Program-made: the position numbers and the translations under genes
The notes under the pieces: generated by a model
The model's database searches: none
What the model was told of the DNA's origin: nothing
What the model saw: only the letters and a program-made list of their open reading frames with translations
Origin: Rhodoplanes sp.
GTDB taxonomy: Bacteria > Pseudomonadota > Alphaproteobacteria > Rhizobiales > Xanthobacteraceae
Assembly: GCF_013377085.1 (NCBI RefSeq)
Contig: NZ_JACAAX010000022.1
Coordinates: 30,370-94,369, forward strand
Reading direction: 5' to 3'
DNA length: 64,000 nt
Shown here: positions 19,029-29,537 of the stretch, in pieces
How positions within the stretch are numbered: position 1 is the stretch's first letter
Layout of the letters: each line of letters starts with the position of its first letter

Positions 19029-19700
19029 ATGCGGCACGTTCGTACCCTCGTTGTGATCTTCGCCGCGCTGGCCGTGTCCGGCTGCATGACCACGCCCCGT
19101 CTGTTCGCGCCTTCGGCGCCGCCGCCCCCGCCGTCGATCGACGCGGTCGTCTATGGCGGCCCCGGCGCTGACGTGACGGGCGCCGTTCCCGGTCCGTCGC
19201 CCGCGGTCGCCGCGGCGCTCGTCAGGGCCGACGATCCCGATCCGCCCTACACGCTCGATTCCGGCGACCGGCTGCGCGTCATGGTCTATGGCCAGGACGG
19301 GCTCACCAACACCTATGCGGTCGATGCCGCCGGGCGCCTGACGCTGCCGCTGATCGGCGCCGTGCCGGCACGCGGGCGCACCACCGCCGATCTCTCGCGT
19401 GCCATCGCGTCGCGCCTGCGCGACGGTTATCTGCGCGAGCCGCATGTCGCCGTCGAGGTCGAGGCCTATCGGCCGTTCTTCATTCTCGGCGAGGTGACGT
19501 TCCCGGGACAGTATCCCTTCGTGGCGCACATGACGGCCGAGACCGCGGTCGCCATCGCGGGCGGCTTCACGCCGCGCGCCTATCGCTGGGAGATCGAGAT
19601 CACCCGGCCGACTCCGCAGGGCCCGGTGCGCCTGAAGGGGCCGATGCTGACGCCGGTGCGCCCGGGCGACACCGTGGTGATCTCCGAACGCTGGTTCTGA
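19029..19700 (+). CDS. Polysaccharide-export lipoprotein (Wza/GumB-like)
   Basis: A 223-residue outer-membrane auxiliary-type protein. The N-terminus has a lipoprotein signal with lipobox L-A-V-S-G-C, lipidation at Cys19. The Poly_export domain begins at about residue 75 (YTLDSGDRLRVMVYGQDGLTNTYAVDAAGRLTLPLIGAVPARGRT is read as its beta-rich start). A single SLBB-like domain follows (FFILGEVTFPGQYPF). It is shorter than Wza and would form a simpler export channel or periplasmic adaptor. No chain-length kinase or polymerase gene adjoins it, so the exported glycan is unknown. Confidence 0.87.
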   Translation: MRHVRTLVVIFAALAVSGCMTTPRLFAPSAPPPPPSIDAVVYGGPGADVTGAVPGPSPAVAAALVRADDPDPPYTLDSGDRLRVMVYGQDGLTNTYAVDAAGRLTLPLIGAVPARGRTTADLSRAIASRLRDGYLREPHVAVEVEAYRPFFILGEVTFPGQYPFVAHMTAETAVAIAGGFTPRAYRWEIEITRPTPQGPVRLKGPMLTPVRPGDTVVISERWF

Positions 19701-19733
19701 GCAGAGAACGGGCGGCCGGTGCCATTGCACTCG

Positions 19734-19830
19734 GCGTCATCGCCGGGCTCGACCCGGCGATCCATCGATCTTGTGACAAGCTCTTTTTTGCGAGTCGGAT
19801 GGATGCGCGGGTCTTCGCCCGCGCATGACG
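19734..19830. repeat. Dispersed palindromic element (family A, copy 2)
   Basis: Left head TCGCCGGGCTCGACCCGGCGA, central ATCCATCGA, then a divergent middle with CTCTTTTTTG, and a right head ATGCGCGGGTCTTCGCCCGCGCAT. It lies downstream of the export lipoprotein, before the convergent cupin gene. Confidence 0.8.
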
Positions 19831-19872
19831 GGCTTTTGCGGGGCGGCCGCCGGTCGTCGCACGAGCTGCAGG

Positions 19873-20199
19873 TCACCGATGGTGGACCGCGAGCCACACG
19901 GTGGCGCGCTCCGGATCGGTCGCCTCGACGCGATGGCGCGCATGCGGTGGAATATGCACGTAATCGCCGGGCAAAAGTGCGCGCGGCGTCGCCTCGCCCT
20001 CGAACCGCAGCGTTGCCGCGCCGGCGAGCAGCACCACCCATTCGGCCCAGCCCTGGTCGTACCAGAAGCCCGGCGGGTTCACCTGGCCGTGCGAGACGAT
20101 GCGCTCGATGCGCAGATCCGGGGTGGCGAGCAGCGTCGCGATGGTTTCCTCGGATCGCCGCTCCTGCGATCCGGCGAAAAGATTGCCGCTGGTGATCAT
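19873..20199 (-). CDS. Small cupin-domain protein
   Basis: A 108-residue single-domain cupin. The ATG at 20199 has an ideal GGAGG and replaces a longer open frame. Cupin motif 1 is partly visible (EWVVLLAGAATLRFEGEATPRALLPGDYVHIPPHARHRVEATD). The second motif PPHARHRV supplies His residues while motif 1 lacks the usual two His, so the metal site is incomplete or different. It may be an isomerase, dioxygenase-like or sensor protein. It is followed by an unrelated hydrolase upstream on the same strand, separated by 115 bp. Confidence 0.72.
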   Translation of the reverse strand: MITSGNLFAGSQERRSEETIATLLATPDLRIERIVSHGQVNPPGFWYDQGWAEWVVLLAGAATLRFEGEATPRALLPGDYVHIPPHARHRVEATDPERATVWLAVHHR

Positions 20200-20314
20200 A
20201 CCGTGCCTCCACGGGCCTGCCCGCGCGGCCGGCCCTTGCGGATCCGGGCGGGCATCGCGGCCGCCGGCACCGTGATGGAAACCGAGCCCGAAGTCCATCG
20301 CCGGCCGTGACGTA

Positions 20315-21148
20315 TCAGCCGGCCGGCACGCCGAGCTTGGCCGCCAGCCAGTCGGCGACGAGGCGTGCCACCGCATCCTCGCGGCCCTTGTAGAAGTGGT
20401 CGCAGTTCGGGACGATCTCGACGTCGCACGGGCCGCCGGCCCGGTCACGGAACGCTTCCGCCGGGTAGTGCTGGGCCGGCTCCTGGTCGCCCCGCACATA
20501 GAGCACCGGGCATTTGATCTGCGGCGCCAGATCGAGCGTGAAGGGCATTTGGGTGGTGCGGTCGATGAACGCCTCGGCCGAGGTCACGTACCACCAATGC
20601 GGCAGAAAGATCAGCTCGCGCCCGCGCCCCGCCGCGCACAAGGCCTCGGCCTGCGCCTTGATCTCGGCGAATTTGTCGCCGGCGAACAGGCCGATCTGGC
20701 CGACCCGCTCGTTCTGGCGTCCGCCCGCATGGGCCGAGAGCAGCACCAGGCACGGCGTTCTCGGGTGGGCGACGACATGCGGCACCGACAGCATGCCGCC
20801 ATTGCTGTGGCCGATGACGATCGGCGCGTCGTAGCCGCGGGCCGAAAGCCACGCGGCGGCGAGGCGGTTGTCCTCGATCGCCTCGTGGGTGAGCTGGAAG
20901 GCGGCGCCCTCGGCGGCGCGGCTGTCGCGGATGGCGAGGATGTCGTGGCCGCGGCGGTTGAAGGCGAGGCAGGCGAGACCGAGCCGCGTCAGCACGGGCG
21001 GCAGGAAGCGCGGCGCGCCGGTGTAGAAGTTCATGGTGTTGCCGTGGAACAGCAGCACGGCGCCGCGGATCGGCCGGTCGTCCGGCCAATGGAAGGCGCC
21101 GTCGAGCGGCGTCGTGTCGGTCGGTATTGTGACGAGCTCGGTGCGCAT
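20315..21148 (-). CDS. Alpha/beta hydrolase
   Basis: A 277-residue hydrolase with the classic fold. The oxyanion region is LLFHGNTMNFYTG, the nucleophile elbow is GHSNGG (Ser115), the acid is Asp in YVRGDQEP and the base is His in NCDHFYKG. No signal peptide, so cytosolic. It resembles dienelactone-hydrolase/lysophospholipase-type esterases of unknown substrate; the N-terminal phrase TTPLDGAFHWPDD suggests a peptidase S9/BAAT-like cap-less core. It is not clearly linked to its neighbours. Confidence 0.8.
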   Translation of the reverse strand: MRTELVTIPTDTTPLDGAFHWPDDRPIRGAVLLFHGNTMNFYTGAPRFLPPVLTRLGLACLAFNRRGHDILAIRDSRAAEGAAFQLTHEAIEDNRLAAAWLSARGYDAPIVIGHSNGGMLSVPHVVAHPRTPCLVLLSAHAGGRQNERVGQIGLFAGDKFAEIKAQAEALCAAGRGRELIFLPHWWYVTSAEAFIDRTTQMPFTLDLAPQIKCPVLYVRGDQEPAQHYPAEAFRDRAGGPCDVEIVPNCDHFYKGREDAVARLVADWLAAKLGVPAG

Positions 21149-21262
21149 GGGGCCGACCTCGATGGTGCTTGGACGTGGCGGCAGGGGAGGGGACGCGGAG
21201 GGCGACAGCGTGGCGTCGGGAGGACGAGCGGCGCGATCGGATCGCGCCGTCGTGTCGTCAGG

Positions 21263-21826
21263 TCACGCCGGCCGGGCGAGCCAGGCGGCGATCTCGTCGC
21301 GGTGCGTGTTCAGGTAGTGGCGGAACCACACGGCGTAGTTTTCGGGATGCTGCTGCTGGTCGGCGAACAGCGTGTCGAACGGCACCCAGGCGAACTCGCT
21401 CACCTCGTCGGGGGCGGGCTCGACCACGCCGTCCCAGGTGCCGCCGAAGGCATGCACCAGCTCGTCCTCGATGAAGCCGTTGGACAGCGTCGCGCGGTAA
21501 TGCGTCTTGAACAGCGGCACCAGCGGGCAGACGAAGCCCATCTCCTCGGGCAGGCGGCGCAGCGCCGCGTCGAGCGTCGATTCGCCCGGCCTCGGATGGC
21601 TGCAGCAGGTGTTCGCCCACAGGCCGCCCGAATGGTACTTCGCCGGATTGCGCCGCTGCACCAGCATGTCGCCGTGGGCATTGCGCACCAGCACCGAGAT
21701 GGCGCGATGCGGCAGGCCTCGGCGATGCACCTCGGTCTTGCCGGCGACACCGAGCGGCCGGTCGTCGGCATCGACCAGGATGATCTGCTCCTCGGTGTCG
21801 CGTTCCGCGATCACGTCGACCGCCAT
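21263..21826 (-). CDS. idi: Isopentenyl-diphosphate delta-isomerase, type I
   Basis: A 187-residue Nudix-fold enzyme interconverting IPP and DMAPP, the isoprenoid building blocks. The active cysteine lies in ANTCCSHPRP (Cys74/75) and the Nudix-like helix is LRRLPEEMGF; the catalytic glutamate region is NGFIEDELVHAF. The ATG at 21826 is chosen because the protein family starts near here and the upstream extension is low-complexity. Type I Idi is sporadic in bacteria and frequent in purple phototrophs, where it supplies carotenoid and bacteriochlorophyll side chains. No photosynthesis genes are in this window. Confidence 0.92.
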   Translation of the reverse strand: MAVDVIAERDTEEQIILVDADDRPLGVAGKTEVHRRGLPHRAISVLVRNAHGDMLVQRRNPAKYHSGGLWANTCCSHPRPGESTLDAALRRLPEEMGFVCPLVPLFKTHYRATLSNGFIEDELVHAFGGTWDGVVEPAPDEVSEFAWVPFDTLFADQQQHPENYAVWFRHYLNTHRDEIAAWLARPA

Positions 21827-21971
21827 GGTTCGTGTCTTTCGTGCTGCAATGCATCGTCGGATAACGCCGCGCCCGGGACGCGGCCCAGGGTCTCGGGCGC
21901 AGTATAGGCGAGGCGATGGATTTGCAACAGCGTTCCGCCCACCGCTCCGGCCCAGGGGGCCCGGCACGCGA

Positions 21972-21995
21972 ACGGCCGGCGCGAGCGCCGGCCGT
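21972..21995 (-). terminator. Terminator-like hairpin after trxA
   Basis: A perfect 11-bp stem (ACGGCCGGCGC/GCGCCGGCCGT) with a 2-base centre lies 43 bp beyond the trxA stop codon. The minus-strand sequence after it, TCGCG, is not a good U-run, so it may work only partly or stabilise the mRNA end. Confidence 0.45.
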
Positions 21996-22037
21996 CGGTT
22001 CGTCAGGTGAAACGGAGCCGGGAGACGGCCGCGCCGC

Positions 22038-22358
22038 TCACACGGCGGCCGTGATCCATTGCTCGAGCTTCTGCTTGGGGGCGGCGCCGACCTGGCGCGA
22101 CGACAGCTCGCCGTTCTTGAACAGCATCAGGGTCGGGATCGACATGATGTTGTACTGCGCCGCGACCTTGGGGTTCTCGTCGACGTTCAGCTTGACGATC
22201 TTCACCTTGCCGGCGAGCGTGCCGGCGATCTCCTCGAGGGCGGGCGCGATCATGCGGCACGGGCCGCACCACTCGGCCCAGAAGTCCACCACGACCGGCT
22301 TGTCCGACTTCAGAACCTCGGCCTCGAAGTCCTGGTCGGATACCTTGGTCACGCCCAT
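22038..22358 (-). CDS. trxA: Thioredoxin 1
   Basis: A 106-residue thioredoxin with the standard active site [10 protein letters not shown] (Cys31, Cys34), the cis-proline segment [11 protein letters not shown] and full length. It reduces protein disulfides in the cytosol, including methionine sulfoxide reductases and ribonucleotide reductase. The ATG at 22358 gives [11 protein letters not shown]; an upstream in-frame start is rejected as too long for the family. It lies 59 bp downstream of addA on the same strand, an arrangement conserved in Rhizobiales, so addB-addA-trxA may be one unit. Confidence 0.96.
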   Translation of the reverse strand: MGVTKVSDQDFEAEVLKSDKPVVVDFWAEWCGPCRMIAPALEEIAGTLAGKVKIVKLNVDENPKVAAQYNIMSIPTLMLFKNGELSSRQVGAAPKQKLEQWITAAV

Positions 22359-22417
22359 GCCATACCTCGTTCGCGTTTGATTGTCGGGCCTGAACGTATG
22401 AACGCGCCCGGGATGCG

Positions 22418-25400
22418 TCAAGGCGCCACTGCCGCGACCCCGAGACGGGCCAGCACGACGTCGCGGCTCTCCGCCGAAACGTCCATCAGATCAGGCGTGT
22501 CGGTCCATACCAGGGCGGCCCGGACCGGCTTGCCGGGGTAGAGCGAGGCCAGCACGGCGCCGTAGAGGGCGAGCTGGGCCACATAGGCCGGCGGGGCGTC
22601 GGCCAGCCGGCGCGGGGCCGGGCGATTCGTCTTGAAGTCGGCGATCAGCACGGCATCGTCCGTCACGGCGAGGCGATCGATCTGGCCGGAGACGAGGAGG
22701 GGCGGCCCTTCGCGTCGCATCAGGCGGCCGACGATCGGCACCTCGGCGCGGCTGCCGGGGCCGAACAGCGCGGCGAAGCGCGTGTCGTCGAGGATCGCCA
22801 GCGCCTGGGCGAGCAGCCGTGCCCGCTCGGCCGCGTCGAGCTCGGTGGCGTTGCGCGCCAGCAGGGCGTCGGCCGCCGCGGCACGGGCCTCGCGCGGCAG
22901 ATCGGGCAGCGACTGCAGCAGGCGATGCGCCAGCGTTCCGCGCAGCCGTGCGGCTTTCCGCACGAGCTCCGTGTCGGCGGAGCGCGGGCGGGCGGGCGCG
23001 ACGGAGTCGAGCACCCGGGACGGCGATACCGGCGCGAGCGAGAGCGGCGTCGCCACAACGGGCGCGCGCAGCCAGCCGGGCTCGGCCGGCTCGGCGGTCG
23101 CCGGTTCCGGCGGCTCGGGTGCCGGAAGCGGCTGCCCCAAAATCTTGCGGTAGACGTGCACGGGTGCGTCGTGGCCCTCGATCGTCTCCTCGGTGACGCC
23201 CGGCTTGCCGGCGAGCTGCGTCCTGATCAGGTCGTGCCAGCAGCCCTCGGGCGGCTTTCGCACACCGGCGCAGCCGCAGACGATCAGCCGATAGGCGGCA
23301 CGCGTCATCGCCACGTAGAGGAGCCGGCGGTACTCGTCCTCGGCCTCCTTGGCGGCGGCGGCGCGGGCGCGGGCGACGACAGCCGGATCGGCCTCCTTGC
23401 GGCCGGCCCAGACGATGGCGCCCGGCGTGTCGGGCGGCGCCCCGTCGGGCGCCAGCGTCAGCAGGCGCGGCGGCCGCGGGCCGGCGGGCGGCTGGGTGGT
23501 GTCGGCCAGAAAGACGAGCGGCGCCTCCAGACCCTTGGCGCCATGCACCGTCATCACCCGCACCTCGTCGCGGGTGATCTCCATGTCACGCTTGATCTCG
23601 CTCTCGGCGGCGCGCAGCCAGGCGACAAAGCCCTGCAGCGAAGGCGTCTCGCGCCGCTCATAGTCGAGCGCCAGCGCCAAGAACTCGTCGAGCGCGTCGT
23701 TCGCCTCGCTGCCGAGACGGGCGAGGACGCGGGCGCGCCCGCCCTCGGCGCCGAGCAGCCAGGAGAAGAAGTCGAACGGGCCGTGCCGGCGCGCCGCCTC
23801 GGCGCAGCGGGCGAAGCACGCCGCCGCGACCGCGAAGGCCGGGCTTTCCTCGGCGGCTGTTTGGAGTGCGGCGTGGAGCGAGCCTCCGCGGCCGCGCGCG
23901 AGCTGAAACAACAGCTCGTCGTCGAAGCCGAACAGCGGGCTCTTCAGCGCGATGGCGAGCGCCAGATCGTCGGTCGGCAGCAGGATCGCGTCGGCGAGCG
24001 CCATCAGGTCGACGACCGCCACATGCTCGGTCAGCGCCAGCCGGTCGGCGCCGGCGACCGGCACGCCGGCCTCTTCCAGGGCGCGGATCACCGCCTGGAA
24101 CATGGCGCCGCGCTGGCGCACCAGCACCAGCACGTCGCCGGCGCGCAGCGGCCGGTTCTCGTGGCCGGCCGGCTCGCGCCGCGCGATGGCGTCGCGGATC
24201 GTCTCGGCGATGCGTTTGGCGAGGCGCACCTGCGGGCTGGTCTCGACGGTGGCGTCGAAGGGCGCGTCCCAGCCCTCCTGCTCGGGCCGCGGCTCGGCCG
24301 GGGTGAGCGGCCAAAGCTCGACGACGCCGGGCGCAGCGTCGGGCAGCGGCTCGTGCGGCGGCACGCCGGCCTCGTCCGAGGTCACGCTCGAAAACATCTC
24401 GCGGGTCTCGAACACGGCGTCGACGGCACCCAGAATGTTGGCGCCGGAGCGGAACGAGAACTTGAAGTCGCGCCTGAGAAAGGTCAGGCCGCTCGCCTTG
24501 TGGGCCGTCTCGAAGTGGCGGCGCATGCGGGCGAATTCCTTCGGCACGGCGCCCTGGAACGAGAAGATCGACTGCTTCTCGTCGCCGACCGCGAAGATGC
24601 TGCGTCTGGTCGCTCGCGCGCCGGCCCCGGCCGTGAACTCGGCGACCAGCAGGCGGATGATCTCCCACTGCTTCGGGCTGGTGTCCTGCGCCTCGTCGAT
24701 CAGCACGTGGTCGATGGCGCGGTCGAGCTTGTAGTGCACCCAGCCGGGCGCCGTGTGGCCGAGCAGGGCGAGCGTCTTGTCGATCAGGTCGTCGTAGTCC
24801 AAGAGGCCGCGGCGGTTCTTCTCGATGCCGTAGCGGGCGATCACGGCGGTCGCGATGGTGACCAGCGCCGCAGTGCGGTCGCGGCACATGGCGGCGGCGC
24901 GGCGTGCGACCAGCGCGACGACGCGGTCGCGCTCCAGCATCAGTCGCTCGGCGAGCCCGGGGTGCTTCTTGGCGAGCGTGGAGGTGACCACCGCCTTGCG
25001 CGGCTCGCGCTTGCCGGTCAGGAACACGTCGAGATAGGCCTCCAGCCTCTCCGGCCCGGCGGCGGCCGCTGCGGTCGAGAGTCGTGCGCCCTGCTTCTGG
25101 TCGTTGCTGGAGCCGCCGTTGCATACCGCAGCGACCGCAGCCCATTCGGACGACGGCAACAGCGGTCCCTCGACGATCGCTCTGTCGATGTCGGCGAGCG
25201 TCTCGCCCGGCGCGACGCCGAGCGCGGCCGAGAGCGCGGAGATGGCCTGATCGAGCCCGCCGGCGGACTCGATCCAGCCGGTCAGCGCATGGCGGCGGAA
25301 CACCGCCTCGCGCACCAGGTCGCGCAGCGTCTGGTCGGCCGCCGCTGCAAGCGCATTGCTCAGCGCCCGGCCGAGCGCGGTTTCGCGTGCCGTCGTCGCG

Positions 25401-25909
25401 TCCAGCAGAACGCCGAGCGTCGCGCGGTCCAACAGCTCGTCGGTCGCCCGCTCGTCCAGCACCGAAAAATGCGCCGGCACGGCGGCCTCGAACGGAAATC
25501 GCTGCAGCAGCCGCGTGCAGAAGGCGTGGATGGTCTCGACCTTGAGGCCGCCCGGCGTATCGAGCGCCGCGGCGAACAGCTTTCGCGCCTGTTCGCGCTC
25601 CTTCGGCGAGATGGTCTTGACGCCGAGCGCGCGGAGCTTGGCGTCGAGTGCCGCGTCGTCCAGAGAAATCCAGCCGGCGAGCTGGCCGAACACCCGCTCC
25701 GCCATGTTGGCGGCCGCCGCCTTGGTGAAGGTGATGCAGAGAATCTTGGCCGGATCGACGCCGGCGAGCAGCAATCTGATCACCCGCTGCGCCAGGACGT
25801 GAGTTTTTCCCGAGCCGGCATTGGCCGACACGAACGCCGAGACCTTCGGGTCCGCCGCCTCCGTCTGCACGATCGTGACGGCGTCCGGGATGGTTCGCAC
25901 GCGGCTCAT
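22418..25909 (-). CDS. addA: AddA, helicase-nuclease subunit of the double-strand break repair complex
   Basis: A 1163-residue UvrD-family helicase with a C-terminal nuclease. Near the N-terminus are Q motif-like and Walker [12 protein letters not shown], followed by [18 protein letters not shown]. The [17 protein letters not shown] motif II and [17 protein letters not shown] motif V follow. The RecB-type nuclease core near the end is [11 protein letters not shown] with an upstream DR region. With AddB it resects DNA ends until a recombination hotspot sequence. The gene follows addB on the minus strand after a palindromic element. Confidence 0.95.
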   Translation of the reverse strand: MSRVRTIPDAVTIVQTEAADPKVSAFVSANAGSGKTHVLAQRVIRLLLAGVDPAKILCITFTKAAAANMAERVFGQLAGWISLDDAALDAKLRALGVKTISPKEREQARKLFAAALDTPGGLKVETIHAFCTRLLQRFPFEAAVPAHFSVLDERATDELLDRATLGVLLDATTARETALGRALSNALAAAADQTLRDLVREAVFRRHALTGWIESAGGLDQAISALSAALGVAPGETLADIDRAIVEGPLLPSSEWAAVAAVCNGGSSNDQKQGARLSTAAAAAGPERLEAYLDVFLTGKREPRKAVVTSTLAKKHPGLAERLMLERDRVVALVARRAAAMCRDRTAALVTIATAVIARYGIEKNRRGLLDYDDLIDKTLALLGHTAPGWVHYKLDRAIDHVLIDEAQDTSPKQWEIIRLLVAEFTAGAGARATRRSIFAVGDEKQSIFSFQGAVPKEFARMRRHFETAHKASGLTFLRRDFKFSFRSGANILGAVDAVFETREMFSSVTSDEAGVPPHEPLPDAAPGVVELWPLTPAEPRPEQEGWDAPFDATVETSPQVRLAKRIAETIRDAIARREPAGHENRPLRAGDVLVLVRQRGAMFQAVIRALEEAGVPVAGADRLALTEHVAVVDLMALADAILLPTDDLALAIALKSPLFGFDDELLFQLARGRGGSLHAALQTAAEESPAFAVAAACFARCAEAARRHGPFDFFSWLLGAEGGRARVLARLGSEANDALDEFLALALDYERRETPSLQGFVAWLRAAESEIKRDMEITRDEVRVMTVHGAKGLEAPLVFLADTTQPPAGPRPPRLLTLAPDGAPPDTPGAIVWAGRKEADPAVVARARAAAAKEAEDEYRRLLYVAMTRAAYRLIVCGCAGVRKPPEGCWHDLIRTQLAGKPGVTEETIEGHDAPVHVYRKILGQPLPAPEPPEPATAEPAEPGWLRAPVVATPLSLAPVSPSRVLDSVAPARPRSADTELVRKAARLRGTLAHRLLQSLPDLPREARAAAADALLARNATELDAAERARLLAQALAILDDTRFAALFGPGSRAEVPIVGRLMRREGPPLLVSGQIDRLAVTDDAVLIADFKTNRPAPRRLADAPPAYVAQLALYGAVLASLYPGKPVRAALVWTDTPDLMDVSAESRDVVLARLGVAAVAP

Positions 25910-25926
25910 GAGAAGGCCTCGCGCGT

Positions 25927-26070
25927 CTTCACCCTCCCCTGGAGGGGGAGGGTCGGGCGTCCCCGCAGCGGACGACCGGGGTGGGGTGAAGTCGCAACCT
26001 CGGCTTCGCCGACCACCCCCTCCCGGTCCGCTACGCGGACCGACCTTACCCCTTCAGGGGGAGGTGAAGA
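25927..26070. repeat. Dispersed GC-rich palindromic element (family C, copy 2)
   Basis: A 144 bp element in the addB-addA gap. TCTTCACCCTCCCCTGGAGG at the left end pairs with CCCCTTCAGGGGGAGGTGAAGA at the right end (shown in parts: TCTTCACC with GGTGAAGA). Internal palindromes CGGTCCGCTACGCGGACCG and a related GCAGCGG block lie between. It sits inside the presumed addB-addA transcript. Confidence 0.75.
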
Positions 26071-26108
26071 AAGTGCGCCTCGGCTCATTAGAAAGACTGA
26101 GTTCATGC

Positions 26109-29100
26109 TCACTCCCCGCCCCCTTCTCCCGCAGACCACTCCTTGACGCGGGCGAGGTCGTCATAGGTGCCGTAGCGGGTCTTCCACATGGAGAGCACCA
26201 GCGAGCGGTAGGGGGTCGCCTCGTCGTCGAATTTTTTCACCAGCGCCGTCAGCTTCGCGAGCGCGTGGTCGGCGGCGGCGTCGGGCGTCTGGGTGTCGAA
26301 GTCGATCGGGCAGAGCTCGCCGGCCGGCTCGCCGCCGGTGAGCCGCACATGGGCGATCTCCGACAGCGAGCCGCCGGCCGAGATGCCGGGAAAGCCGCCG
26401 GCGCGCAGAATCGCGCCTTCCAGCGTCAACTGGGGCGACAGGCCGAGCCGCACCTGCTTGCTCGACGGCGGCGCGCCGGTCTTGAAGTCGAGGATGGCGA
26501 AGCGGCCGTCGGCGAGCCGCTCGATGCGATCGGCCCGCGCCGTCAGCCGGAAGGCGCGCTCGCCGAGCGGGATCGTCAGCTCGCCGCGGATCTCCGCCGA
26601 GAGGCCGGCCGCGGCGGCGCGGCGCTCGCGCTCGAAGCGGACGAACCAGCGGGCGATGTCCTCGAAGCGCGGCCACCAGAAGGCGCGCGCCTCCGGGGTG
26701 TCGTCGAGCGCCGAAAATTCCTTTCGTCCGATCGCCAGCAGCGCGGCGAGCGGATCGTCGGGAAGGGCGTCGGCATAGGTCGCCGAGAACGTCCCGATGG
26801 CGGCATGGATGGCGATGCCGCGGTCCTTGGCGCCGGGCGGCAGATCCACCGGGTCGAGCGGCGAAAGCTTCAAAATGTGCTTGGCGTAGATCGTGTAGGG
26901 ATCGCGCAGCCAGTGCTCGATCTCGGTGACCGACAGCGTGGTCGGCCGCACGGCGCGCGGCGGCTTCGGCTCCGGGCGCGGCACGCGCTGCGGCGGGCCG
27001 TCCGGCCGGTCGAGTTTTCGCGCCAGCGCGAGATAGGTTTCGCCACGCTTCAGCGCCTCCTTCCATGATCCGCCGGAGACTGCGGCGAGCCGCTGCAGGA
27101 AGCGCGAGGCCGACACCGGCGCGCCGCCGACCTTTGCCGGGCGGGTCAGCACCACCTCGGCCGCGCTGCCGGCGAGCTGGGCGAAGTCGTGCGCCGACAG
27201 GCCGATGCGTCGTTCCGGCAGATCGAGGCCGAGCGTGTGGCGCATGCCGCGGCTGAGCCACGGGTCGCTCACCGGCGCCGGCGGCCAGATGCCCTCGGCG
27301 AGCCCGCCCAGCACCAGCCGATCGACCGTGACGAGGCGGGCCTCGAGCAGGCCGAGGATGTGCAGGCGGCTGCCCGGCACCGGCGGCGGCCGCACGACGC
27401 GGTCGGCGATGGTGGCGCGGAACAGCTCCGAAAAGTCCTCGGTGGCGACCTGGAAGTCTTGGGCGATCTCCTCGCCCAGGAGCGATTCGAAGGTGTCGTC
27501 GAGGGCACCGCCGTCGGGTCCGACCAGCGCGGCGACCTCGCCGGTGCCGTCGTCGCCGAGCGCGGCGACGACGCGCCGGAGCGCTTCGGCGAGCCCGCGC
27601 AGCGGATGCGGCGTCTTCGCGTCGAGACCTTCCAGCGGCGCCAGCGCGGCGGCGAGCCGGCGCACCAACGCCTCGGCGGCGTCGATGTCATCGGGGTGCA
27701 GCCGGGCGCGCGGGTCGGCCGGGTGGATCGCCGACGATTCGCCTGCGCGCAGCGTCGTCAGCTCCGCCCGCAGCGTGGCGAGGGCCCGGGCGAGGCCGGC
27801 CGCGCCGGGACGCGGCCGCGGCCCGCGCAGCACGGCCCGCTCCAGCGCGACCACGGCGCGGGCGTGGCCGGCTTCCGTTTGGCCGAGGCGGGCGAGCGGG
27901 TGCTTGAGGAGCGCCAGCAGCGGCACCGGGGCGACGCCGGACAGCGCCGTCTCGGCCGCCAGCCTGGCGAACACGCCGGCCGGTGCGTCGGCGAGCGGCA
28001 TGCCGCCGGTGTCGGAGACCGCGACCTGCCAGCGCCCGAGCGCCGCCGCCACCCGGCGGGCGAGCGCCCGGTCGGGCGTGGCGAGCGCCGCGGTGCGCCC
28101 CGGCACCTCCAGCGCCTCGCGCAAGACCACGGCGATGGCCAGCGCCTCCTCCTCGGCGTTGGCCGCCTCGATCACGGCGAGGCCGGGCAGGCCGCCGGCG
28201 ACTGCTGTCGTGAAGGCGGGTGCGGCGAGCCGCTGCTGCCACAGATGCGTGGTCGGGGCCGGCCGCAGCGCCTCGGACAGCAGCACGGCGCGGTCGTGGG
28301 CGGGCGGTGTGCCGAGCGCGACGACGTCGCCGCGCTCGATCCCCATGGTGGCGAGCAGGCCGTGCAGGGCGAACTGGGGGTGGCCGCATTCGGGCTCGGG
28401 GGCGAGCCCCGAGCCGTCCGCAGTGCCGGCGATGGCGGCCCAGGACTCCGGGTCGAGCATCGTGTCGAGGCCGGGCAGTACCACGGCGCCGTGCGGCAGC
28501 CGCGCCACCGTGGCGATGAAGCGGGCGGTGGCCGGCATCGAGCCGGTGGAGCCGGCGACGATCACGGGGCCCTCGGCGCGGGCCGCGATGCGGGCCGCCT
28601 CGGCGGCGATCAGCCGGTCGCGCCGCGCCGCCGGCTCGATGGTGTTTCGCTCGGCGAGGATTTTCGGCCAGATGTCCCGGGCGATCTCCAGGAATCTCAG
28701 GGTCAGGCCCCAGTACTCGTCGTGCTCGGCCGGCACCAGGGTGTCGAGGGCCGTCCACGACACCGCCCGGGTGGTCATGTCGTCCATCAGCCGGGCGAGC
28801 TGGTCGGCCATGGCGAGTGCCGCCGCCGGGGTGTCGACCACGACGGGCGGATCCTCGGGTTTTCGCGGGCGCAGGGTCCGGGCCCAGGCGAGCACCAGGC
28901 GGGCCAGCAGCAGCCGTCGCGACAGGCTCGACAAAGCGAGCGGCAGGTCGAGCGCCTCCGGCAGTCCGCCCTCGGTGGCGCCGCTGATTGCTGCAGAAAA
29001 CGCGATCTCGTCCTCGTCGATGTCGCCGAGCGCGACGATACGGGGCAGCACGGCGGCGCCGCGCCCGAGCGCCTCGAACAGCGCATCGCGGGCGATCCGG

Positions 29101-29264
29101 CAGGCGCGCCGCGTCGGCAGATAGAGGGTGGCGGAGGCTAGCGCCAGCGGATCGTCCCGGCCCGAGAAGCCGGGCACCAGCCGGCCGTCCAGCAGGGCAT
29201 CGGCCAGGACCGGCAAGAACGGCACGGCGGCCGGGATCGTGAACACGCGGGGGGTGGAAGCCAT
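26109..29264 (-). CDS. addB: AddB, double-strand break repair subunit
   Basis: A 1051-residue partner of AddA, starting MASTPRVFTIPAAVPFL, the alphaproteobacterial AddB form. The N-terminal half is helicase-like but lacks an obvious intact Walker A, as expected for AddB. The C-terminal nuclease has DFKTG (ILDFKTGAPP) followed by QVRLGLSPQLTLEGAIL, the typical PD-(D/E)XK plus Q motif. The open frame continues far upstream through the antisense of thrC to about 30920, but those residues are non-family and are excluded. Confidence 0.93.
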   Translation of the reverse strand: MASTPRVFTIPAAVPFLPVLADALLDGRLVPGFSGRDDPLALASATLYLPTRRACRIARDALFEALGRGAAVLPRIVALGDIDEDEIAFSAAISGATEGGLPEALDLPLALSSLSRRLLLARLVLAWARTLRPRKPEDPPVVVDTPAAALAMADQLARLMDDMTTRAVSWTALDTLVPAEHDEYWGLTLRFLEIARDIWPKILAERNTIEPAARRDRLIAAEAARIAARAEGPVIVAGSTGSMPATARFIATVARLPHGAVVLPGLDTMLDPESWAAIAGTADGSGLAPEPECGHPQFALHGLLATMGIERGDVVALGTPPAHDRAVLLSEALRPAPTTHLWQQRLAAPAFTTAVAGGLPGLAVIEAANAEEEALAIAVVLREALEVPGRTAALATPDRALARRVAAALGRWQVAVSDTGGMPLADAPAGVFARLAAETALSGVAPVPLLALLKHPLARLGQTEAGHARAVVALERAVLRGPRPRPGAAGLARALATLRAELTTLRAGESSAIHPADPRARLHPDDIDAAEALVRRLAAALAPLEGLDAKTPHPLRGLAEALRRVVAALGDDGTGEVAALVGPDGGALDDTFESLLGEEIAQDFQVATEDFSELFRATIADRVVRPPPVPGSRLHILGLLEARLVTVDRLVLGGLAEGIWPPAPVSDPWLSRGMRHTLGLDLPERRIGLSAHDFAQLAGSAAEVVLTRPAKVGGAPVSASRFLQRLAAVSGGSWKEALKRGETYLALARKLDRPDGPPQRVPRPEPKPPRAVRPTTLSVTEIEHWLRDPYTIYAKHILKLSPLDPVDLPPGAKDRGIAIHAAIGTFSATYADALPDDPLAALLAIGRKEFSALDDTPEARAFWWPRFEDIARWFVRFERERRAAAAGLSAEIRGELTIPLGERAFRLTARADRIERLADGRFAILDFKTGAPPSSKQVRLGLSPQLTLEGAILRAGGFPGISAGGSLSEIAHVRLTGGEPAGELCPIDFDTQTPDAAADHALAKLTALVKKFDDEATPYRSLVLSMWKTRYGTYDDLARVKEWSAGEGGGE

Positions 29265-29537
29265 GCGCCATCTTAACCGGATTCGGTCGCCGCCATGCGG
29301 CCGGCCGATCGTTTCCTTGTGCCGGTCGATGGTTGCGATTAGTGTGCCGAACGCCGGTCTCCCGGCCCGGCACCCATCCGGAATGTCAGGAATTCCAGAG
29401 GTTTGACAGACCAGTCGGCGCCCCTGCCGGCGGCCTGGGAGCGGTCGGCGCGATGCGGTGCCGGGCCCGCGAGACAACCAGAGTCCGGACGCCGGCGGCA
29501 CCACAGGCGACGAGACGGCAAGGCAACGAGAGGACGC